Below, in pieces: positions 1 through 8,752 of a stretch of DNA of 64,000 nucleotides. The notes beneath the pieces are model-generated. The model made no database searches, was not told where the DNA came from, and saw nothing but the letters and a program-made list of their open reading frames with translations. Source of the DNA: UBA3064 sp023258775 (GTDB lineage Bacteria; Pseudomonadota; Gammaproteobacteria; Burkholderiales; Burkholderiaceae_E); NCBI GenBank assembly GCA_044355655.1, contig JBIKXS010000014.1, positions 1 to 64,000 on the forward strand. The letters run 5' to 3'. The stretch's first letter is position 1. The number at the start of each line of letters is the position of its first letter. A program made the translations under genes and the position numbers.

Positions 1-105
1 CCAATTGAGATAATTGGGTTGCCATTGCTCAAGGGCACGCTGCAAGGTACGGTCCTCGCTCAGATTCACGTTGTTGGGAATCTTTTCGCTATAGTTAATA
101 CTCAT
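1..105 (-). CDS. boxB: Benzoyl-CoA 2,3-epoxidase subunit B, 5' end only
   Basis: The first 35 codons are present and the gene runs off the left edge. The N-terminus begins MSINYSEKIPNNVNLSEDRT, which I recognise as the start of BoxB, the di-iron oxygenase component that with BoxA epoxidises benzoyl-CoA in the cytoplasm. A GGAG motif at about 113-116 favours the ATG at 103-105 over the adjacent in-frame ATG at 106-108. It lies about 30 bp after boxC on the same strand, so the two are cotranscribed. boxA would be expected further left. The call rests on the N-terminus and on the neighbouring boxC and boxR. Confidence 0.85.
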   Translation of the reverse strand, partial: MSINYSEKIPNNVNLSEDRTLQRALEQWQPNYLNW

Positions 106-135
106 CATAAGGCTCCACAAAGTATATAAATGTGA

Positions 136-1794
136 TCAAACTCGATGCCAGTCAAAGGCCGCTTTATCGCCTTTGCCATAAACTTTTAATGCGCCCTTTT
201 CACCAACTGCATTGGGTCGCTGAAAGATCCAGTTTTGCCAGGCTGTCAGGCGTCCGAATACACGGGTTACCATATTCTCTTTGCCGTTAAAGCGCAGGTT
301 CGCCTCCATGCCAGTGAGGGCATCGGGGCTCATTGCAACCCGCTCTTCGATGGCAATTCTTACCTCATCCTGCCAATCGATATCGTCGGGATTGCTGGTG
401 TTAAGCCCGAGTTCATGGGCCTTATCGGCATCGAGCGCTTGACCGATCACTGCACGCAGCGCATCGAGCGGACCTTTCTCGTGATAAAAGCGACGCTCAA
501 GGCGTGTTTCCTCGGTTGCCATCGGGTAGCAGCCAAAGTTGAGCTTGCCAAGCGTGATGGTGGGCGCGGTTTTCGGCGAATCAGGCAGCGCCAGATGATA
601 GATGCGGTCACAAGCTAAGGCTAGCTCGAGGAAACTTCCAGCGAAGCAGCTCCCTTCATCGACCAGGGCAAAAAGGCTGCGCGACGACACATCAATCCTG
701 CTAAAGGTACGGCGCAATAATCCTAGCGTTTCGCGGACAAACCAGTGATGTTGATGCGTGTGCATAAGTTCATCATTGGCGAGCACGGCTGCGGCATCTC
801 CGCGGGTTTTAATAAGCCACATACCAATATCGAGCTCATTGGTGCGCATATGCAAGATGGCATCTTCAAGTTCGCGTGCAAGTACAAGCGGATACCACTG
901 CTCTCCGGCGGCTTCTATCGATGCAATATCGCTCGGCAACGCTTCTTTGGGCGCGTGCACCGTCAATGTAGCAAGCCGCTTCGATCGGTCAATGTCAACA
1001 TCGACATGGCTGTAGCGCAACTGATCAGCATCAATGCTGCGCATTAAGGGGTTGAGCTTGACGCCCTTGGCACCGACTGGGCGATCACTTGTGCTTGCGA
1101 GTTCAAGGGCTCGTTCTTGAATCCGAGCCGCAAACTGAGCGGGCTTGACAATCTCGTCGACCAAACGCCAGTCCTTAGCCTTTTGGCCTCGAACTCCTTC
1201 GTTGGTGGTACAAAACATATCGGCAAGGTCATGACGTACTTTTCGCTTGTCGGTCACGCGAGTCAGCCCACCTGTGCCAGGCAACACGCCAAGCAATGGT
1301 ACCTCGGGCAAACTGACCGAGCTGCTGCGATCATCGATCAAGACAATTTCATCGCAAGCAAGCGCCAACTCATAGCCACCACCCGCGCATGCGCCATTCA
1401 CTGCAGCCAAAAACTTTAGACCGCTGTATTTTGAAGAATCTTCAAGTCCGTTGCGTGTTTCGTTGGTGAATTTGCAAAAATTCACTTTCCACGCGTGGCT
1501 CGACACGCCCAGCATGAAGATATTGGCACCCGAACAAAAAACTTTGTCTTTTAGCGAAGTCACCACCACCGTGCGTACTTCAGGGTGCTCGAAACGGATG
1601 CGATTAATTGCATCGTTGAGTTCGATATCAACACCAAGGTCGTAACTATTGAGCTTTAATTTATAACCTGGCCGCAATCCGGCGTTCTCGTCAAAGTCGG
1701 CGGCGAGCGTTGCGACTGGTCCATCGAAAGATAGCTTCCAGTGGCGGTAGGCCGAGGGTTCGGTTTGGTATTCAACACGGGGCGAATCACTCAT
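136..1794 (-). CDS. boxC: Benzoyl-CoA-dihydrodiol lyase BoxC
   Basis: This 552-residue protein is the normal length for BoxC. The family converts 2,3-epoxybenzoyl-CoA, formed by BoxAB, to 3,4-dehydroadipyl-CoA semialdehyde and formate by ring cleavage without oxygen. It shows two enoyl-CoA hydratase/crotonase-like halves: the N-terminal half has the oxyanion-hole type segment CAGGGYELALACDEI near residues 135-150, and a second copy-like segment (SFLELALACDRI) lies near residue 390. The start is supported by AGGAGA just upstream of the ATG. A clear promoter lies about 90 bp upstream, so the boxC-boxB unit has its own control separate from boxR. No truncation is seen. Confidence 0.95.
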   Translation of the reverse strand: MSDSPRVEYQTEPSAYRHWKLSFDGPVATLAADFDENAGLRPGYKLKLNSYDLGVDIELNDAINRIRFEHPEVRTVVVTSLKDKVFCSGANIFMLGVSSHAWKVNFCKFTNETRNGLEDSSKYSGLKFLAAVNGACAGGGYELALACDEIVLIDDRSSSVSLPEVPLLGVLPGTGGLTRVTDKRKVRHDLADMFCTTNEGVRGQKAKDWRLVDEIVKPAQFAARIQERALELASTSDRPVGAKGVKLNPLMRSIDADQLRYSHVDVDIDRSKRLATLTVHAPKEALPSDIASIEAAGEQWYPLVLARELEDAILHMRTNELDIGMWLIKTRGDAAAVLANDELMHTHQHHWFVRETLGLLRRTFSRIDVSSRSLFALVDEGSCFAGSFLELALACDRIYHLALPDSPKTAPTITLGKLNFGCYPMATEETRLERRFYHEKGPLDALRAVIGQALDADKAHELGLNTSNPDDIDWQDEVRIAIEERVAMSPDALTGMEANLRFNGKENMVTRVFGRLTAWQNWIFQRPNAVGEKGALKVYGKGDKAAFDWHRV

Positions 1795-1887
1795 TGCTTG
1801 TCTCCTGCTTACTGTTGAGGCGGTTCTTGAAAGACTTCCGGCAAACGAGTGCCACTTCTTTTGTCATCCGTTTGCCTCGATGATGAA

Positions 1888-1923
1888 TGATAATGCTTTA
1901 CTCGTGTTCATGTCAAGCATTAT
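1888..1923 (-). promoter_or_regulatory. boxCB promoter with overlapping inverted repeat (candidate BoxR operator)
   Basis: Read on the minus strand, TTGACA (1911-1916) is separated by exactly 17 bp from TTATCA (1888-1893), a near-consensus sigma-70 promoter pointing at boxC with a predicted leader of about 85-90 nt. A perfect inverted repeat, ATAATGCTT (1890-1898) and AAGCATTAT (1915-1923), covers both hexamers, the usual layout for a repressor site. A TGCA lies next to it (1926-1929). BzdR/BoxR-type regulators are known to recognise TGCA-containing sites, so BoxR is the natural candidate, but its binding here is inferred. Confidence 0.65.
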
Positions 1924-1945
1924 TTTGCATCTTTACTGGCCTACC

Positions 1946-2914
1946 TCAAGGCTTCAGTCGCAGCCCCTCCCGAATCGTCTGCCGTAATACATGAAAAGTC
2001 TCTGCAAGCGCCTGCGCACTGGTATTGATTTGATAATCAGCCTTCGAGTAAAAGGCAGCGCGCCCTGCGAGAATGCCGCGCAAATCGTCCATGGCCTCTT
2101 TACTCGCTGCAACCGGACGCAGATCCCCCTGAGCAAGAACGCGCTTCATGTGATCCTCCGGATCAGCTTGCAACCAAACGGTTGTACAGTGCGAAAGCAA
2201 CAGTGAAAAGGTTGCTGGCTCAGAGACGAGACCTCCTGGGGTTTCAATCACGGCTTCGGTATATATTTGGATTGTCTCCTCGAGCGCTCTCCGCTCGTAG
2301 CGTCGATAGGCATTGACGCCGTACAAGCCCTGTATTTCCGCAATGCTGCAGCCCGCAAACTTTTCGATTTCCCGACTCAACTCAACAAAGGGAAAATCTA
2401 AATCCTCAGCGAGCATTCGCCCAAGTGTTGACTTGCCCGCGCCCCTCAAGCCGATCAGCGCAATGCACGATGGCTTTGCGCTGGCTGGCTGCCCGGCCGT
2501 CTCCGCCTCGTTAAGCGAGGCCCACAAAGCCATGCGCGCACGTTTCAGGCTCGCCTCATCACGGCCCTGTAGCATTTCACGCAACATAAGCCATTCAGGC
2601 GATGAGGTCGTCACATCGCCGATCAAGGCCGCCAGCGAACAGCCAAGGCTTTGCGCCACTTGCAATAGCACAAGAATCGAGGCGTTACCAACACCGTATT
2701 CAAGATTCGCCCAATGGCGCTCGGAAACCCCCGCAGCCATTGCAGCAGACTTACGCGTCATGCCCTTGCGCGCTCGCAGCTGACGCACACGCTCGCCAAG
2801 CGCAACGAGAAACGGGTTTTTTGAGCCATCTCCAGCGCTCGAGTCCTGTTCGACCATGACCTGGAAGCTCGGCGAAGCGATTTTTCCACTAAGAGGAATT
2901 ATATTGCTTGACAT
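1946..2914 (-). CDS. boxR: BoxR/BzdR-type transcriptional regulator (XRE HTH plus shikimate-kinase-like domain)
   Basis: The 322-residue protein joins an XRE helix-turn-helix domain (about residues 38-100, with QLRARKGMTRKSAAMAAGVS) to a shikimate-kinase-like domain (about 148-320) with a P-loop GLRGAGKST. This architecture is that of BzdR/BoxR, repressors of benzoyl-CoA pathway genes whose sensor domain binds benzoyl-CoA; the effector is known from the family, not seen here. The gene lies between boxC and the divergent benzoate-CoA ligase, as expected for a regulator of both. The ribosome site before its ATG is weak. Confidence 0.9.
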   Translation of the reverse strand: MSSNIIPLSGKIASPSFQVMVEQDSSAGDGSKNPFLVALGERVRQLRARKGMTRKSAAMAAGVSERHWANLEYGVGNASILVLLQVAQSLGCSLAALIGDVTTSSPEWLMLREMLQGRDEASLKRARMALWASLNEAETAGQPASAKPSCIALIGLRGAGKSTLGRMLAEDLDFPFVELSREIEKFAGCSIAEIQGLYGVNAYRRYERRALEETIQIYTEAVIETPGGLVSEPATFSLLLSHCTTVWLQADPEDHMKRVLAQGDLRPVAASKEAMDDLRGILAGRAAFYSKADYQINTSAQALAETFHVLRQTIREGLRLKP

Positions 2915-2946
2915 TGATTTTAATTCACCATAAAGTTCCTACCGGC

Positions 2947-2975
2947 ACGATACTGCATCTCGACCGATGGTGCAA
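2947..2975 (-). promoter_or_regulatory. Candidate boxR promoter with TGCA motifs
   Basis: On the minus strand TTGCAC (2970-2975) and TATCGT (2947-2952) are spaced by 17 bp and point at boxR, whose ATG is at 2914. Two TGCA tetramers (2954-2957 and 2971-2974) sit in the spacer and the -35 box. TGCA repeats are the hallmark of BzdR/BoxR operators, so autoregulation and coordinate control of the divergent ligase operon are plausible. I could not identify a convincing promoter for the plus-strand operon in the rest of this 187-bp region. Confidence 0.4.
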
Positions 2976-3101
2976 GATTGAGCAATAAAAGCCTCGCCGT
3001 AACACGAGTTACCGATCGACAATGCCGCGTTTGCTTGAACATTGGCGCAAAGACGCCAGGTCAAGCGAAGCTTCCACCAACCGTAGGAAGGAGACAGTTT
3101 T

Positions 3102-4724
3102 ATGACCGCCCTGGCCCCACGGGCCGATTTGCCCCTATTGGCCGATCTGCCCCCACTTGACGCACGATTTAATATTGCGCATCACTGGCTGCAAGCCAAT
3201 GCGCAACGCCACACCAAGACCGCCTTTATTGACGACCAGGCCTGTCTCAGCTATGGCGAACTTGACCGCCGAGTACGTCAGCTTGCGAGCGGCCTGAAAG
3301 CCCTCGGGATCCGACGCGAAGAACGCGTTTTACTTTTGATGCACGATGTCTGCGACTGGCCCGTGTGTTTTCTGGCAGCGATTTACGCAGGGCTTGTCCC
3401 TGTGGCGGTCAATACACTCATGACCGCTGACGACTATGCTTACATGCTTGAGCATTCGCGCGCCCAAGCAGCAATGGTCTCAGGTGCGCTGCTACCTAAC
3501 CTGACTGCCGCCATGACGCGCAGTGATCACGAAATTCGAAAAGTTATCGTCTCAAGACCCGAGGCACCACTACATCCTTCAGAGATCGATCTAGAACGTT
3601 TTATAGACGATAACGAAGTAGCTACACGCCCCGCAGGTACCAGCCCAGATGACCCAGCCTTTTGGCTTTATTCGTCGGGGTCGACAGGTCGACCAAAGGG
3701 CACCGTACACTCGCAGGCGAATCCGTATTGGACTGCTGAGCTTTATGGGAAAAGAGTCCTTGGGATGAAGGAGTCCGATGTTTGCTTTTCGGCAGCGAAA
3801 CTTTTTTTCGCCTACGGACTTGGCAACGGGCTCTCGTTTCCGCTTTCAGTTGGCGCGACGACCGTCCTCATGGCTGAGCGTCCAACCCCAGAGGCAACAT
3901 TTAGGCGCATGCGTGGAGAAAGCGGTCGTATCAAGCCAACGATTTTCTTTGGTGCACCAACCGGCTATGCGGGCATGCTTGCGCACGCAGCACTACCAAG
4001 CCGAGAAGAAGTTGCCATCCGACTGGCCTCTTCGGCAGGCGAAGCGCTCCCTGCCGACATTGGCGAACGATTCAAAGCGCATTTCGGTGTCGATATTGTC
4101 GATGGCATTGGTTCAACCGAAATGCTTCATATTTTTCTCAGCAATACACCCGAGAAAGTCCGCTATGGAAGCACGGGCTGGCCGGTACCAGGTTATGAGG
4201 TAGAGCTTCGCGGCGAACAAGGCGAGGCCGTTCCGGATGGTGAACCGGGGGATCTTTATATCCATGGCCCTTCAGCTGCGATGATGTATTGGGGTAATCG
4301 CAGCAAGTCGCGCGAAACCTTCCAGGGCGCCTGGACCAAAAGCGGCGACAAATATATTCGCAACAGCGATGGCAGCTACACCTATGCAGGACGAAGCGAT
4401 GACATGCTCAAGGTCAGCGGAATTTACGTGAGTCCTTTTGAAGTTGAGGCAACACTTATCCAACATCCCGCCGTGCTGGAAGCTGCGGTTATTGGTAAAG
4501 AAGACGCCGACGGTCTCACGAAAACTAAAGCGTTCATCGTTCTTAAACCAGGTTGCCAAGTCGGCGAAGATGAGCTGAAGGCCATGGTAAAAGAACGTCT
4601 TGCCCCGTACAAATACCCGCGATTTATCGAATTTGTCGCTGATTTGCCCAAAACCGCAACAGGCAAGATTCAACGCTTTAAGTTAAGGGCGATGGAACAA
4701 GCGCGCAACGCCTCAGGGTCTTGA
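3102..4724 (+). CDS. bclA: Benzoate-CoA ligase
   Basis: This 540-residue AMP-forming acyl-CoA ligase activates benzoate (often also fluoro- or aminobenzoates) to benzoyl-CoA with ATP and CoA in the cytoplasm. It has the ANL-family P-loop YSSGSTGRPKGTVHS near residues 190-205, the core motif GSTEM, the hinge region GRSDDMLKVSG and the C-terminal catalytic lysine in PKTATGKIQRF. The sequence matches the benzoate-CoA ligase family better than generic fatty acid ligases, and the position opposite boxR agrees. AAGGAG lies upstream of the ATG. It heads the plus-strand operon with the ABC importer, 67 bp before the binding protein gene. Confidence 0.93.
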   Translation: MTALAPRADLPLLADLPPLDARFNIAHHWLQANAQRHTKTAFIDDQACLSYGELDRRVRQLASGLKALGIRREERVLLLMHDVCDWPVCFLAAIYAGLVPVAVNTLMTADDYAYMLEHSRAQAAMVSGALLPNLTAAMTRSDHEIRKVIVSRPEAPLHPSEIDLERFIDDNEVATRPAGTSPDDPAFWLYSSGSTGRPKGTVHSQANPYWTAELYGKRVLGMKESDVCFSAAKLFFAYGLGNGLSFPLSVGATTVLMAERPTPEATFRRMRGESGRIKPTIFFGAPTGYAGMLAHAALPSREEVAIRLASSAGEALPADIGERFKAHFGVDIVDGIGSTEMLHIFLSNTPEKVRYGSTGWPVPGYEVELRGEQGEAVPDGEPGDLYIHGPSAAMMYWGNRSKSRETFQGAWTKSGDKYIRNSDGSYTYAGRSDDMLKVSGIYVSPFEVEATLIQHPAVLEAAVIGKEDADGLTKTKAFIVLKPGCQVGEDELKAMVKERLAPYKYPRFIEFVADLPKTATGKIQRFKLRAMEQARNASGS

Positions 4725-4791
4725 GGCGTAAACGCCAGTTCAGACTGCCAACGATTACGATAACGTTTTCACTACCATAAGGATCATAACG

Positions 4792-6021
4792 ATGAGACAA
4801 GCACCAGGACAAGCAATTCAACAATTAAAACCTGCCAGCACCGGCAAGCGTCGTATCCTCGCAAGCGCCGTTGCTTGTGGATTGACACTCGCACTTGCGG
4901 GTGCAATGCCTGTCATTGCGCAAAGCAAAGACGGCAAGCTAAAAGTTGGATTGATGCTGCCCTATACCGGCACCTTTGCAGCACTTGGCACAGCGATCGA
5001 GAATGGCTTTCGGCTCCACTTGAATGAACAAGGTGGCAAGCTCGGTGGTCGCGAGGTCGAATTGGTCAAAGTCGATGACGAATCGGATCCAGCCAAAGCG
5101 ACTGACAACGTCAACAAGCTCATCAAGCGCGATAACGTTGATGTGCTTATTGGAACCGTGCACTCGGGTGTTGCGATGGCAATGGCCAAAGTCGCCAAAG
5201 ATAGCGGGACGATTCTCATAGTGCCCAATGCAGGGGCTGATGCAGTGACCGGCCCGATGTGCGCACCGAATATTTTCCGCTCCAGTTTTAGTAACTGGCA
5301 GCCTGGTTATGCCATGGGCGAGGTTATGGCGAAAAAGGGGCATAAGCGCGTTGTAACCATCACGTGGAAATACGCCGCAGGCGATGAGTCGGTCCGGGGA
5401 TTTAAAGAAGCCTATGAGAAAGGTGGCGGCAAGGTCATCAAAGAGTTGAGCCTACCCTTCCCCAATGTTGAGTTTCAAGCCCTGCTAACAGAAATCGCAG
5501 CAACCAAGCCAGATGCGGTGTATACCTTTTTTGCCGGTGGTGGCGCCGTTAAATTTGTCAAAGATTATGCTGCTGCAGGTTTGAAAAAATCGATTCCCCT
5601 CTATGGAGCTGGATTTCTCACCGATGGCACGCTTGAAGCGCAGGGCGCCGATGCGGATGGGCTCTTCACCACACTGCATTATGCGGACAGCCTTGCTAGT
5701 GCACGAGACAATGCCTTCCGACTTGCCTACGCGAAAACCTTCAAACTACAGCCCGATGTTTACGCCGTCCAAGGCTATGACGCTGCACAAATGCTAGGGG
5801 TTGGGCTCAACGCTGTTAAAGGCGACATTAGCAAAAAGGCCGAGTTCGCTGCAGCACTCAAGAATGCAAAAATTGACAGTCCAAGGGGCGTCTTTACCTT
5901 GGGCAAAAGCCATAACCCGGTACAAGACATTTACTTGAGACAAGTGGTGGGCAAGGAAAACAAAGTCATCAGCGTGGCCTCCAAAGGGCTTGCTGATCCC
6001 GGTCGCGGCTGCAAGATGTAA
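4792..6021 (+). CDS. LivK-type ABC transporter substrate-binding protein (probable benzoate/aromatic acid uptake)
   Basis: This 409-residue periplasmic binding protein of the branched-chain amino acid type has a long N-terminal region, a twin-arginine-like KRR, a hydrophobic stretch and a likely cleavage after VIAQ near residue 44. The mature part starts with the family pattern KVGLMLPYTGTFAALG. It is the first of five consecutive importer genes. Because it sits between benzoate-CoA ligase and the box genes, the ligand is probably benzoate or a related aromatic acid, as reported for similar clusters; this is inferred from context. AAGGA precedes the ATG. Confidence 0.85.
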   Translation: MRQAPGQAIQQLKPASTGKRRILASAVACGLTLALAGAMPVIAQSKDGKLKVGLMLPYTGTFAALGTAIENGFRLHLNEQGGKLGGREVELVKVDDESDPAKATDNVNKLIKRDNVDVLIGTVHSGVAMAMAKVAKDSGTILIVPNAGADAVTGPMCAPNIFRSSFSNWQPGYAMGEVMAKKGHKRVVTITWKYAAGDESVRGFKEAYEKGGGKVIKELSLPFPNVEFQALLTEIAATKPDAVYTFFAGGGAVKFVKDYAAAGLKKSIPLYGAGFLTDGTLEAQGADADGLFTTLHYADSLASARDNAFRLAYAKTFKLQPDVYAVQGYDAAQMLGVGLNAVKGDISKKAEFAAALKNAKIDSPRGVFTLGKSHNPVQDIYLRQVVGKENKVISVASKGLADPGRGCKM

Positions 6022-6069
6022 GCAAGCTGCAAGGCGCTTTCACGTCGCAGCCTGCCATTGGAATTTTTC

Positions 6070-6951
6070 ATGGACTTTTCGATTTTTCTCATCCAGTGCT
6101 TAAACGCGCTTCAGTACGGTCTGCTACTTTTTTTAGTCGCATCGGGACTAACACTGATTTTCGGGATTATGGGAGTGATCAATCTGGCTCATGGAAGTTT
6201 TTACATGATCGGTGCGTACATGGCCTTTGGTCTTGCACCGATCGTGCAAAGCAGCTTCGGCGGCGGCTTTTTTGCCACCTTGCTCGTCGGTCTCTTTCTT
6301 GCGATTGTGCTTGGCTATTTTCTTGAATGGGCTTTTTATAGTTATCTTTACGAGCGCGAGCATTTGCAACAAGTACTCATGACCTATGGCCTTATTTTAG
6401 TGTTTGAGGAATTACGAAGTCTCATCATCGGTGACGATGTGCACGGCGTTAGCGCTCCCGATTTTTTGTCGGGCTCTATCGCCTTGGGCGATACGATGAC
6501 TTATCCGGTTTATCGGCTTTTCATGAGTGCGGTCTGCATTTTGCTTGCGATCGGCATGTACTTGGTATTCACCCGAACAAGACTTGGCATGATGATCCGA
6601 GCTGGCAGTAGCAACCGGGAAATGGTGCAATCGCTAGGCGTTGATATTCAATTTTTATACCGTGTCGTGTTTGCCGCTGGTGTTGCGATAGCAGCCTTGG
6701 CCGGCATGGTTGCCGCCCCCGTCTCTTCGGTCTACCCCAACATGGGCAGTCAAGTGCTAATCATATGCTTTGTTGTTGTGGTGATTGGCGGCATTGGCTC
6801 CATACGTGGGGCATTACTCGCCGCACTATTGATTGGCTTTGTGGATACCTTCGGCAAAGTCTTGCTACCACAAGCCTCTGGCGTTCTGGTTTATATCTTG
6901 ATGGCCTTGATTTTGCTCTGGAAGCCTCAAGGGCTCTTCAAAGCTGGGTAA
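6070..6951 (+). CDS. LivH-type ABC transporter permease
   Basis: An integral membrane protein of about 293 residues with some eight hydrophobic segments and typical LivH sequences such as GLTLIFGIMGVINLAHGSFYMIGAY near the N-terminus and GGIGSIRGALLAAL near the C-terminus. It forms half of the membrane channel with the LivM-like protein that follows. I use the ATG at 6070, preceded by GGAA, rather than an in-frame TTG at 6058; neither has a strong ribosome site. It follows the binding protein by 48 bp. Confidence 0.88.
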   Translation: MDFSIFLIQCLNALQYGLLLFLVASGLTLIFGIMGVINLAHGSFYMIGAYMAFGLAPIVQSSFGGGFFATLLVGLFLAIVLGYFLEWAFYSYLYEREHLQQVLMTYGLILVFEELRSLIIGDDVHGVSAPDFLSGSIALGDTMTYPVYRLFMSAVCILLAIGMYLVFTRTRLGMMIRAGSSNREMVQSLGVDIQFLYRVVFAAGVAIAALAGMVAAPVSSVYPNMGSQVLIICFVVVVIGGIGSIRGALLAALLIGFVDTFGKVLLPQASGVLVYILMALILLWKPQGLFKAG

Positions 6952-6983
6952 TCCCGCCCACACCGAATAACTAGGCTCATACC

Positions 6984-7991
6984 ATGCCATCCAAGCCGTC
7001 AGCCGCCTTTGTTTTCGTGCTCGCTTTTTTTGCGACTCTAGCGCTTTATCCGCTTGTCGGTGGCAAGTTTGGGGTTGATCTCGTCACGAAAATTATGATT
7101 TACGCAATTTTTGCCTTAAGCCTTGAATTGCTCGTGGGCGGCACCGGGCTCGTCTGTTTCGGTCAGGCGGCATTTTTCGGCATCGGTGCCTACGCCACCG
7201 TCTTGCTCTCACCCTCCAGCGATCCAGCAGGTCTTGCGCTATGGGTGTTTGCAATTTTGGCGGCATCGATTTACGCCTTTGTCGTTGGTGCATTATCACT
7301 GCGCACATCGGGTGTGTACTTCATCATGGTCACCCTGGCATTTGCACAAATGGCTTATTACGTCGTTCACGATACCCCGCTTGGAGGCGGCACTGATGGT
7401 ATTTATTTATATATCAAACCAGTTTTTGGCCCCTTTGATCTGGACCAACCGAACATACTTTATTTTGTAACTTTATTGAGTTTGATCGCTGTGTTTGTCT
7501 TCCTAGCGCGGCTGTCAGTTTCACGATTTGGTCGCGCACTGGCTGGCATTCGGGTAAACGAACAACGCATGCGAGCCACTGGCTTTTCGACCTATCCCTA
7601 CAAACTTGCAGCCTTCACCATCTCCGGCGGCCTCGCTGGTCTCGCAGGCTTCTTGTTTGCCGTGAAGGACGGTTTTGTCAACCCCGAAATGTTAAGTTGG
7701 CACTTATCGGGCGCGGTGCTGATCATGATTATTTTGGGTGGCATTGGACATCTTCGTGGCGCACTCATCGGCGCGTTCGCCTTTGCACTGCTACAGGAAT
7801 TATTTAAGTCAGAAGCCATTTTTGGGGCATTTGCCAAGCACTGGCACCTAGGGCTTGGCCTTAGCATCATCGCGAGCGTTGCCTTGCTGCCTCGCGGACT
7901 GGTTGGTGTCCCTGCGCAGTTACAAGAACGTTTATGGGGGCGATCCTCGCGTCGGGCTCAAAGCTTGGGAGACACTGATGTCAGTCACTGA
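6984..7991 (+). CDS. LivM-type ABC transporter permease
   Basis: A 335-residue membrane permease with the conserved LivM block LSLELLVGGTGLVCFGQAAF near residue 45, and a GGIGHLRGALIGA segment that contacts the ATPase near residue 250. It pairs with the preceding LivH-like protein. The 3' end overlaps the ATPase gene by 14 bp, indicating translational coupling. The presumed substrate is an aromatic acid from operon context. Confidence 0.88.
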   Translation: MPSKPSAAFVFVLAFFATLALYPLVGGKFGVDLVTKIMIYAIFALSLELLVGGTGLVCFGQAAFFGIGAYATVLLSPSSDPAGLALWVFAILAASIYAFVVGALSLRTSGVYFIMVTLAFAQMAYYVVHDTPLGGGTDGIYLYIKPVFGPFDLDQPNILYFVTLLSLIAVFVFLARLSVSRFGRALAGIRVNEQRMRATGFSTYPYKLAAFTISGGLAGLAGFLFAVKDGFVNPEMLSWHLSGAVLIMIILGGIGHLRGALIGAFAFALLQELFKSEAIFGAFAKHWHLGLGLSIIASVALLPRGLVGVPAQLQERLWGRSSRRAQSLGDTDVSH

Positions 7992-8751
7992 GCCTATCGC
8001 CGATCGATCTGAGGTGTTGATTCGTTGCGAGGCGCTCACCCGTCAGTGGGGTGGCTTGATTGCAGTCAATCAGGTGTCCTTGGACTTTTGTCTTGGTGCG
8101 GTTCACGCGGTCATTGGCACCAATGGCGCGGGGAAGTCCACACTGATCAATATGCTTTCTGGCGAGATCGCTCCGTCTTCTGGATCGATTTATTTAAAGT
8201 CTGAGAACATCACTGCATGGTCACAGCCTCGCCGTGCCCAAGCCGGCTTGGGACGCAGCTACCAACGCAATACGATCTTCCCGAGCTTCAGTGTGCTCGA
8301 GAATTGCAGGCTTGCCGCGCAGTCAAGAACACCCAAGCCATGGCACTGGTGGCAATCTGCCTCGAGCTGTGCGCAAAGCCTGGCTGCGGCCCGCCAAGCG
8401 GCTAAGCTCGCAGGCCTTCAGGACTGGCTAGACCAAACGGCTGGTCTTTTAAGTCACGGCCAGAAGCGGCAGCTTGAAATCGCCATGTGTTTGGCAGGCG
8501 ACCCGAAGGTCTTATTGCTCGATGAACCGCTTGCTGGCATGGGGGCAGAAGAGACCGATCGCATGCTCACATTGCTTGAAAAGCTTAGGCAGGATCATGC
8601 GATCTTATTAGTAGAACATGATATGGATGCCGTCTTTCGCATTGCCGATCAAATCACTGTGATGGTTAATGGCTCAGTGATCGCTTCAGGCACACCCGAA
8701 GAGGTCCGAAATAATGCCGAGGTGCAGGCCGCCTACTTAGGAGGCCATTGA
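7978..8751 (+). CDS. LivG-type ABC transporter ATP-binding protein
   Basis: A 257-residue ATPase. Walker A is GTNGAGKSTLIN, the signature segment is degenerate (LLSHGQKRQLEIAMCL, with SHGQ in place of SGGQ, normal for LivG), Walker B is VLLLDEPLAGMG and the switch histidine is in LVEHDMD. The open frame extends upstream to 7855, but the ATG at 7978 starts the domain properly and overlaps the permease stop by only 14 bp, so I take that start. It powers uptake together with the LivF-like protein. Confidence 0.88.
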   Translation: MSVTEPIADRSEVLIRCEALTRQWGGLIAVNQVSLDFCLGAVHAVIGTNGAGKSTLINMLSGEIAPSSGSIYLKSENITAWSQPRRAQAGLGRSYQRNTIFPSFSVLENCRLAAQSRTPKPWHWWQSASSCAQSLAAARQAAKLAGLQDWLDQTAGLLSHGQKRQLEIAMCLAGDPKVLLLDEPLAGMGAEETDRMLTLLEKLRQDHAILLVEHDMDAVFRIADQITVMVNGSVIASGTPEEVRNNAEVQAAYLGGH

Positions 8752-8752
8752 G

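Noticed and set aside
235..1645. Plus-strand open frames inside boxC (235-618, 745-1047, 1117-1419 and others)
   Set aside because: They lie antisense to a strongly conserved gene, have no domains and no ribosome sites; they follow from the codon pattern of boxC.
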